Source: Corbicula japonica (taxonomy: Eukaryota > Mollusca > Bivalvia > Venerida > Cyrenidae). Taken from it: 64,000 nt of DNA. The stretch lies in the NCBI GenBank assembly GCA_038501625.1, contig JAZAYU010000115.1, forward strand, positions 896,501-960,500, in the 5' to 3' direction. Shown here one piece after another: positions 55,481 to 64,000 of the stretch; within the stretch, counting starts at the first letter, position 1; each line of letters starts with the position of its first letter. A program made the position numbers and the translations under genes. The notes under the pieces are model-generated. The model worked only from the letters and a program-made list of their open reading frames with translations, was not told where the DNA came from and did no database searches.

Positions 55481-56190
55481 GACAATCGTTGACCAGCCGA
55501 TTAATCGGTCGGCAGTTAGTGCCCACTTTTCGGTCGGCTATTGGTGCCCTCTTTAGACAGAAGATAATCAGACCATCGTTCGGTCAGCAGTTAGTGCCTT
55601 CTTTAGTCAGACGTTGACAAGACAATGTTTCGGCCACCAGCCAGTTACTAAACTGTTGGCTACAGCTGTTAGTGCCCCCTTAGTAAAATGTTAACCATAG
55701 AGGTGAGTGTCCTCTTCAGTCATATGTTTTGATCAGAGCATTAAATGCCCTCTTCAGTCAAATATTAATCAGAGCAGTTAGTGTCCTTTTCTGTAAGATG
55801 TTTATCAGAGCAGTAAGTGTCCTTTTCTGTCAGATGTTCATTCACCCTCTTCATTAACATGTAATCAGAGCAGTTCGTGCCCTCTTCAGCCAGATGTTGA
55901 CTACAGCAGTTCGTGTCCTCTTAGTCAGATGTTAATCAGAGCAGTTTGTGCCCTCTTAAGTCAGATGTTAATCAGAGCCGTTAGTGCCCTCTTAAGTCAG
56001 ATGTTAATCAGTGCAGTTAGTGCCTTCTTAAGTCAGATGTTAATCAGAGCAGTTAGTGCCCTCTTCAGTCAGATGTTAATCAGAACAGTTAGTGACCTCT
56101 TCAGTCAGATGTTAACCAGAGAAGTTAGTGCCCTCTTCAGTCAAATGTTAATCAGAGTGTCAAAGCCCTCTTCAAAGATGACGGAAGTAG
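55480..56190. repeat. 36-bp minisatellite
   Basis: Units around GTCAGATGTTAATCAGAGCA plus GTTAGTGCCCTCTTCA, regular at 36 bp from about 55920 to 56160 and more diverged before that. Because 36 is a multiple of three, one frame stays open as 12-residue repeats (MLIRAVSALLSQ). The frame starts and stops within the array, so I do not call it a gene. Confidence 0.85.
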
Positions 56191-56449
56191 TGAGTGACCT
56201 CGTTGGGTAAACGTGGACATGGGAGAAACTTTGACAAAACTTGTTGAAATTTTCAAGCAAACGTCGATCAGAACCACAGTAGATCACTTGATCATTATTA
56301 TTTTAGATATACATGTATACTATTGTCTCGAGTCTCCTCATCAGTTGTGCATTAATTTTGTAAATGTTCCTTTTTACCAGTGCATGCCTTAGTCGATATG
56401 TGCTGTGCTGAATACGGTTTGGTTGGAACAAAACTCTTCAGTGTCACTT

Positions 56450-56689
56450 AAACCTTTCCTCCATATACACACCTGTATGGCATGTGCGAACGGTGTAGAT
56501 CCAGATCAGCCGACACATTCGTGCCATCTGATCAGGATCTGCACTGTTCGCTTTATGATTCGTTATGTTATTTCTGATCAAAATGCGACCAGTGCAGATC
56601 CTTATCAGACGGCATATACTCGTATGTTACGCACAGATGTTACGCACACGCGTAAAAATACGTACAGTATATATGAAGGAAAGGGTCAA
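56450..56689. mobile_element. Family E MITE
   Basis: AAACCTTTCCTCCATATACA, GTGTAGATCCAGATCAGCCG, CATCTGATCAGGATCTGCAC, GTTATTTCTGATCAAAATGC and GTGCAGATCCTTATCAGACG, then ATGAAGGAAAGGGTC. The second palindrome is interrupted by a short duplication (GTTACGCACAGAT / GTTACGCACACG). Confidence 0.85.
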
Positions 56690-58724
56690 GTCAGAATCTT
56701 ACAAAATAGATAGCGTAGCGGTTCTATAGGGTAATTATATTCAGATTGGAGACCCATCTATAGACAAATGTCGACCAGAACAAGACTTTGTAAGTCTTTG
56801 AGCGTATGTATCAATTCATACTCAATCGGCGGACTAGAAGCATTCTAATCGCTGAATTTGCACTCTAATGCACTGTCAATATTTCTTGATCTCCTAATTA
56901 AGAGTGAATGGGTTGTCGCCCGCTAACTAGATAAGTATTATTATTCCATCAGCTATTTCTCTGTTCATCTAAAAAAAGTATAAACCAGAAGGTAAAAAGC
57001 GATCATGACATCAAACGTGGAACATAGAAGAAAAGAAAATTTAAGTGTATGTTTTTTTTCATATCTTCCAGATCAATGATATCTAAATTTGGGCCGCTCT
57101 TTATAAAGAAGTTATAAGCACTTAATATGTTTATTTAACCAGGAATTGACCTTGTTTTGTTTACAAGTCACTCACCTGCATTCACAAACATAATCTGAAG
57201 CCTATCAAATGGATCAGGCAAGTTTAATGTAGTGTTACTTTGAAGAACCGGTGCTTTCGTGAGAACCGTTTGTTGATCTCCTGAGTATGAATAGCAAGGA
57301 AGACAAACACCAAACTGCAAAGGCTAAACAACTGCTGGCATGATGAGAGAGCCTTTTGAGTCGGTAACAGGTGGCATCCCTACTTCTGACATCGTTGACA
57401 TCCTGATCAACAGTATTGTAAGTCTCCACTTTGCCATATCATGGTGGATGGATCCTAATTGAAAAAATATCTTGGTACGTGTGCTCGGGGTAATGTTTCA
57501 TACAATGTTGTGGACAGTCGGTGTGTATATTGCAGTCTTTAACATACATTGGGTACCCATTCAAGTAGATTTGTTGGGCTACCGATACGCAAAATAAAAG
57601 CTCCCATTGCAAGCAAACAAAATCCTAAAAAGTTTCATACCACGACTTTCACAAAACATCATGACAACATCAAAGCTGGACCATAAAATATTTCAATGAT
57701 CTTTTCAGTAGAGTTTATGGTAAATAACTAGGTACTGAAAACATTTTAGGAAGACAAATTGTCAATGATTTACGTGGAAATAAAGAACATTTACTGAACA
57801 TTTTCTCATTGTTACCATGATCTTAGGAGGGGATGGATTTGAGCGGGTACCAGGGTTAGATACTTCACCTGTGTACAAAGCTGTATTAACAAAATATAAA
57901 ATAAAATATAATCATTTTATCGTTTTCTTAAATGAAAGGCCGTTAAAGAACTTATTTATAGTCAGTGGTTATTTTCCGGCAGAATTGAAAACGTATATGA
58001 TTAGGAAATGCCGATCATTTGTAATGCAAAAACTGTTTATTAATACCGTCATCATAACATAATGGCGATGTAATTAAGACGCATAATACTTTCTTTACAG
58101 TTGCTTAAACAGACAGACAGACGGACGGGACGGATCTGACCAGACCCGACCCGACCCGACCGACAGTCACACAGACGGACGGACGGACAGACAAACAAAC
58201 AGTTAATTTCTTTTACGAAATGATTAGCTAACAACACGTCGGATAGCGCCGCATTGTTCTCTCCAGGAACTTCACAATCTTGGCAAGAATGATTCAGCGC
58301 TAATTAGACCATGTGTGAACTAGATGCACCTAAACTTTTAGTACAAAATATTTTATCGTACAACAATATGATGTCAAAACTCATCAACAGTTAACACTCC
58401 ATGTAAACACGTTAGGGTTCAAGGCCGGGTTGCTGAATTTTGTGTCAACAAAAAATAACATGTAGTGTTTTTCCACACTTGACATTCCTGGACAACTGGG
58501 CGCGACCAAACACAACATTTATTAAACGGCTTTCCTCTTATTTATTATTTCGTTTACAGTGGACAAACTAACGAAACAAAAAGTCATATATTTCTTCTAG
58601 GTTTCTATTCACTGGATAAATGTTCTGGAAAATCATTGTTATTATTATATTTCTTAGACCTATAACTGATAATGGATAAGTATATAGTCACGTGATACTC
58701 AGTGTGTAACCAAGACTATGGCTG
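56690..58724. other. Intergenic or intronic, little recognised
   Basis: Contains the weak minus-strand exon candidate at 57176-57280 and a low-complexity GACGGACGG/GACCCGACCC stretch at about 58110-58195. Nothing else is recognised. Confidence 0.35.
57176..57280 (-). CDS. Possible internal exon of an unidentified gene
   Basis: On the minus strand, a pyrimidine-rich stretch ending ATTCATACTCAG borders 105 bases that are open in the phase-1 frame. They end ATGCAG/GTGAGT, a near-ideal donor. The encoded piece runs DQQTVLTKAPVLQSNTTLNL then PDPFDRLQIMFVNA. Both splice edges are phase 1. I do not recognise the protein and found no certain neighbouring exon, so it may be chance. Confidence 0.22.
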
Positions 58725-58860
58725 AAGGTTATAAAGCTGAGATTGGAAACCAGTCTCAAATCTCAAGGATCTGATTGGCTGAAATGGCGACTGGTCGCCA
58801 TTTCAGCCAATCAGATGCTTGAGATTTGAGACTGGTTTTCATGCTCCGTTTTATAACCTT
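58725..58860. mobile_element. Family D palindromic MITE, intact
   Basis: 136 bp, AAGGTTATAAAGCTGAGATT to CATGCTCCGTTTTATAACCT plus T. The arms meet at GCGACTGGTCGCC and are almost perfect complements. Confidence 0.9.
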
Positions 58861-59492
58861 TGGGCACTGATCTTTTGGCCATTTATCAGTTTATTGGTGA
58901 ATTCAGTTTCCAGTGAACAATACATGTCAAGTCAAGAAGCTATGGGGATATCAAATGTGTAAACAACTTTGTGTAAACCTTTTTTGCTGATAAACCATAA
59001 TGAATCATCTTGTCTGTCACATGACTGTCTAACTACCGATAACGTACTATATATATCAGTGCTCAGTATCTTTCGAGATTATATTTGAGATACGTGCAAA
59101 GAAGTTATTCGCATCTTAAATGAAAACATTCGGAGCAGTAGACTTCATTTAAAATACTTCAGTTCAAGTATCGAATAGGCATAATTCGCTCACCTGCGCA
59201 GCAAACAATATTTTTGGACACCCTTTACTTAAATGTGATCTATTTGTTTTAACCAGATGACTCATACAATAATAAGATAATTTGATGTCAGTTGGAATAA
59301 AATAAAATGTGACCACTTTTGTGTTCACATAAATAGAAGGCGGTAGACAAAACAAGATCCCACTAGCTTTTGATGGGCCTTTTGACCGGAAGAGCTAAAG
59401 ACATTAGGACGGACTCGACGTTCGCTTATTTATCAAGACAACTTTTTTTTCATGAAAGGTCGCGTCACCTTTGACCAAATATGCTCATCTCC

Positions 59493-59672
59493 TTGGGTCA
59501 CTACAAGAAGATGGCCCCTAATGACTTTGAGGTAAAGATAAAAGTACCTACCAAGTTTAAGGTCTCTGCCCAAGCAATCTCGTTATTGATTGGACAAGTT
59601 GTTAGAATTACAAGTTCATCATGACCTCGACCTCAAAGTCATTAGGGGTCATCTTCTTGTAGTGACCCAACA
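59493..59672. repeat. Inverted repeat with about 40-bp arms
   Basis: TGGGTCACTACAAGAAGATG, GCCCCTAATGACTTTGAGGT on the left and ACCTCAAAGTCATTAGGGGT, CATCTTCTTGTAGTGACCCA on the right, separated by about 90 bp. One mismatch in the arms. Confidence 0.75.
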
Positions 59673-62600
59673 ACATACCAGTTTGGAACACTAGGCCACA
59701 CCATTCTTGTTGCTGATTAGCCCAGGGTTGTTACAATAAAAAAAACCCATTAGCTCGACCTCAAAATGAAAGAGTCATCTACTTGTCACGACAAACCAAC
59801 CTGCAAAATCTAGGCCAATCCCGTTCACTTCACTTGTTATCGATCAGACAATGTTTGGCCAACTAACAGACCTAATGGCATGTTGCAAATCTAAACCGCA
59901 CTTTCTTTAAAGTGTGGTAACAGCAGTCGTGTAAGAGACTCGATTTCACAGTAGTTTCATATTTCATGTAGTTTGTACGCAACTTCTCTAAATGGACATA
60001 TTGTAGAAGTGTCGAAGTTCTTTACAAACTTAACCAGCTGGACTGGTGCAAAGACTCGCTGTTTGTGGAGTTTGAGCCAGTTTACGGATGACTCATATGA
60101 AGTAAGAGGCAGTAATGTGTTACCTGGACAAGACACTAACAAGTGTAGAAGAGTGGTCTCATCAAAAACACAAATCATGCTGTAAAATATTTTAATATTT
60201 CAGACCTGTTTTGATTGTGAGCTAAACATCTTGCCCTGAAAACATTGCTATGAAATGTTTGCCTATCACAGTGTATTGTGAACACAGTCAACTAGAGTCC
60301 ATAGATAACCATATGCATGCAGTTTGCAAATAATTCAAGGGAAGTAATCATTGATGTCACAATTCCATGTAAAAGTATGTACTTTAAAATTATCAACATG
60401 CTATATAAAACCATGCGATAAAATATAATCTATGTATGAGTTGTTTGGGCAGTCCAGAGTTTTATTTTATCATGACCTGTCCAAATTAATATCTTTGAAT
60501 CCAACATACCATGATAAACAATCACACCTCAGCATATAAATACACATGTCATGATATTGATCTATATGGCATACTGATCTAAAAATAGATACAAGTACTG
60601 AGATTCCCTGATTGATATGAATCTGGATGATAAGTGATATTATCCTGTGACATGTACACACTTTCACAACAATGTTTCAAACATACTCCTTCTATCAAAC
60701 TCACCCTGTCCTCTTACCAGATCAGAGAAGTAAAATAAAATTTACAATTAATAACAACATAATTTCTCTGCCAGTAAGGATGTTCTGGCCTTTCATAAAC
60801 AAATGTATTTGATCTTAAAATATGTGGAAACTTTAATTAATGAATACTTTTTGGTCATTTTATTTTGGGCGAACGTTTTTATGCAACAGCAATTGTACTA
60901 ATTCTGCATAAATTTACTATGCATTGTTTAATAGCAAATTGCATTTTACTGTGCAAATTTTTGCTGTTGCATAATTATTATTAGTGGCTTCTGGCTAAAT
61001 TTTAATCTTAACAACCCAAAATTTCCTCAATTTACAACTAAGTACTGATGTCACTACAAATGTACTTCAATGATACAGACTTGAGGTCACCGGTAACAGG
61101 ACACTTGCTCTATCTCACATCAGATCTGATCCCCACAAAGTAACATCAGTTTATCAACATGGTCAGGCTTGCTGATATACATATATCTGATTTAATCTAT
61201 AATACAAGGCAAAATGTTGTTTCTACTGTTGACAACTTTAAAACATCGAGTGAATGTTACCAGATTGTCATAAATAGTCAAATACCAAGAATGTTTCAAG
61301 CTCAATTTCAGAGTTACTCTGTACATTCTAAGCAGATGCAATGGATTTTCTTTGCTTAAACGAAATACAAAATAAACCCTGATACGCTTAGTACTTAACA
61401 AGTCGATCACCGTAATGGGTACCAATCAATTATTTAAGGTAAGTCATTGGTCTCATTATGACCCAGGAATTTTTCCCTGGCAATACAGACTCTATGACAC
61501 AGCTATTTTCAGTGTAACAGCTGCCAAACTGATTGCTTTGAACTTGAAACATCTGTGTATTTTCATCAATTCCACCTCTAACTGGAAAGATTATGAAACT
61601 ACTGTATATGTTTACAAGAAATTTTAGCTCTGGTCACATGTTTTGGAATATATCTACCATCTGAAATGTGTTGAAAACTAAAATAAATGAAATAAAATGA
61701 AGTCAGCAAGCCTACACCATGGGTAGATGTACTTTGCAGGTACAAGTACAACAATTAATATGGGGGTGATATAAAAATGAAAACACACAGTAATAATAAC
61801 TAGCTAGTCTTCAACAACAAGAGTTCTAAACTCGATCACATATAATTACAAGAACAGATAAAAATTATTTGGCGTAGGTCCTCCTCTCATTACAAAAGTC
61901 ACCACACAACTAATGCTAATTGATATAATAAATATAACTTGACTTGTACACTGAAATGAACCAGACTTTCTGTCATTACAAATAAGGGGCTCTAGATAGA
62001 TTAATCAATATCTAAAGGTACCTCTTTAAAAGATCTTTTTGTGATAAATTTTGACAAGTTGAAATGTGTCAAAAGTTGTCTTAAGTTGGAAATTATACTA
62101 ATTACAGAAATTGTATCTTTTTCAACAATTAGTTTTGCAAAAAGTAATTATGATTTCAAAAATAGATTATATATAATTTAACAAGAAAGAACTGAGAACT
62201 TTAAGCCTAACACATCTAATACATGTTTTGTACCTTTAAGTAAAATCTCTTAACAGTTCTCATTTGGTAGACTAAACTTATTGAAAACAAGAAATGCCCC
62301 CTTTTCAACCTCCACATTGTTTCATAATTTTACTGTGTAAGATCCCAAAGTTCTAAATGTATGTAGCTATAATGTGTTTCCTACTTCTGTATCAGATACT
62401 TTTCAAAGAAATTTTACCTCTGGACACAAATAAATAACTATCTACTTCATAAATTACAATATATATTAGCTTTCAACAATCTGTTTTAAATAAATCACTA
62501 TACATGATTCTCTTTGTAAACTCTACAATCTGATGTTTACAGTTGTAATTATATACAATTGTCTAGGACAATCTAACTTGGTAAATCCTATATCATTTGT

Positions 62601-64000
62601 CATTGCACTCATTGGTTGATAAAAATAGTAATTTCATTTACAAAATATAAAAGCAACATTTAATCACCATGGTGTAATTAATGATAAAATATACTCTGAT
62701 TTGTAGTGCAGTTTGACAGTGGGCATATTAGTTGTGAACTGGTTAAAAACTAAACATTCATACTGACTGGGCTTAAAGCAGTTACAGATTTGCCATTAAA
62801 TAAATATCCAACATAACAATAAACATTAATAAATAATACTGCCAACCTGTCTATTACTGCAGCAGAACTGAATATACATAATGTAAAATCCCCTCCCTAG
62901 ACTGTTGTTTTCTGAAAAAAGTGTGTTCATTTCAAAGTTCAATAAAAAACACTTATCATAGTGCTTAAATTTTGTTTAATTAATTTTGTTAAATATTTAA
63001 TCAACACAATTTTTGTAAGAGAATTCATTAAATGATTTTTATCACTTGTTTTATTACAATTACAGCAATGCAGTAAAATTCCACATGGTGTTTTGACAAT
63101 ACATTTTTGAGGGAAAATTAAAGGGTATATTTTTATACTCCCATCATGACCCCAATTAGCCTGCATAATTATGCAATCCAGTCTGGGTCAGCTGTATTGT
63201 CAATACATTTTAGGTGATTTCACCTGTAACAGTATATGCAATATCAATGTTTAAATATTTTTTGATTATGGAGCAACAAAGTCTGCTATAAAAAAAGCTG
63301 TTGGAATACTGAAAATTTATGAAGCCCATTCTCACACACCCAACAGATACCCTAAAGCAGTTTTAACAAAATCAGTTTTCTCAGAACATTGTTCACATTC
63401 CTGTAACATCAAGATTCTACTTTTTAAGTATAATTAATAGTGGTAATGTCACAACATGTTAACCCTGTTTCTGAATGGCTGGAATGAAAACTATTCTAGG
63501 AACATAATGGTAAACATATATGGAAAATTTTGTTGGTGCATGCAAGTTCAATATATACATCTATACTTACAAACATTTAATGCCTAAGATATGTAATTAA
63601 ACAAAGAGATCACAATTTTGTTATTTAGTCATAAATAAAATGATGAAATAAAAATGGCAACATGAATAGCACAATCTAACTGCTGAAAACTATCTGCGCT
63701 TGGTACTACTGCTGTTCCATAATAAATCAAATGAATGAGTATAAAGCAAAATGGTGTTACTTCTTGTTTGACTAGTTGCTTTGCTTTGAAAATGCCAAAA
63801 TGTTCTCTCGAGATGCAAATGGTAAAAAATATTATTTTTTTTATTCTCTGTCACAAATATTTATTACAATTGTGTAGTTCAAATCATTATAAATATTATA
63901 ACATTTGTATAACTTACCTATGGAGCACATGGATATACAGATGGGTAATAAAATCAGATGTGATTAAAGAAAATACAAACTACAATGTTACATTTACAAA
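59673..64000. other. AT-rich region without recognised gene
   Basis: No repeats of the families seen elsewhere occur after about 59.7 kb. An 88-bp inverted pair (GCAACAGCAATTG .. CAAATTTTTGCTGTTGC) lies at about 60884-60971. Open frames overlap on both strands near 59957-60185 without domain support. The low repeat content could mean the 3' UTR or intron of a neighbouring gene beyond the window; this is speculative. Confidence 0.3.

Noticed and set aside
59957..60185. Overlapping open frames on both strands (about 70 codons each)
   Set aside because: GTAAGA and TTTCATGTAG offer possible splice sites, but no single frame is convincing and no protein family is recognised.

Overview
The window looks like nuclear DNA of a bivalve mollusc, probably a clam-type heterodont. 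This is inferred from three things: split genes with consensus splice sites, high A+T outside repeats, and dense repeats of kinds I know from bivalve genomes (short elements with subterminal hairpins carrying 145-166 bp tandem arrays, and palindromic MITEs). No bacterial-type genes, operons, CRISPR arrays or rRNA genes are seen. One protein-coding gene is well supported.

The gene is a plus-strand SLC16-type (monocarboxylate transporter-like) permease with six coding exons between 31174 and 47043. All splice sites are GT/AG, all five introns are phase 1, and the predicted protein has 706 residues with the DGGWGW motif of TM1, the WFEKRRAF...G motif of TM5, GWLADRPW of TM8 and a very long cytoplasmic loop between TM6 and TM7. 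Its 5' UTR lies partly upstream of a splice acceptor at 31155 and was not found. Its introns hold several transposable elements.

Layout: 1-2198 is non-coding with one long-TIR element (508-1216). 2199-5544 is an ACGTT-rich TIR element split near its right end by a foldback element (2951-5524) with a perfect 6-bp target duplication. 5981-6669 is a TTAA-flanked element. 7-13.8 kb is non-coding with hairpins and a diverged 2.1-kb inverted-repeat element. 13872-14300 is a miniature LTR retrotransposon (TRIM-like) whose LTRs contain a tRNA-like RNA polymerase III promoter. 14319-25948 is a nest of Helentron-like elements with 166-bp arrays, one inserted in another, followed by a 3.97-kb tandem duplication. 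25.9-31.1 kb is intergenic or 5' flanking sequence with MITEs. 31.2-47.0 kb is the transporter gene. 47.0-50.6 kb is probable 3' UTR and flank. 50.6-60 kb has palindromic MITEs, two minisatellites, another Helentron-like element and one weak minus-strand exon candidate. 60-64 kb is AT-rich with no recognised gene.

Most long open frames outside the transporter are products of tandem repeats and are not reported as genes. The observations most worth checking are the TRIM with an internal Pol III promoter, the foldback element nested in the terminal repeat of another transposon, and the Helentron nest with a reconstructable empty site.
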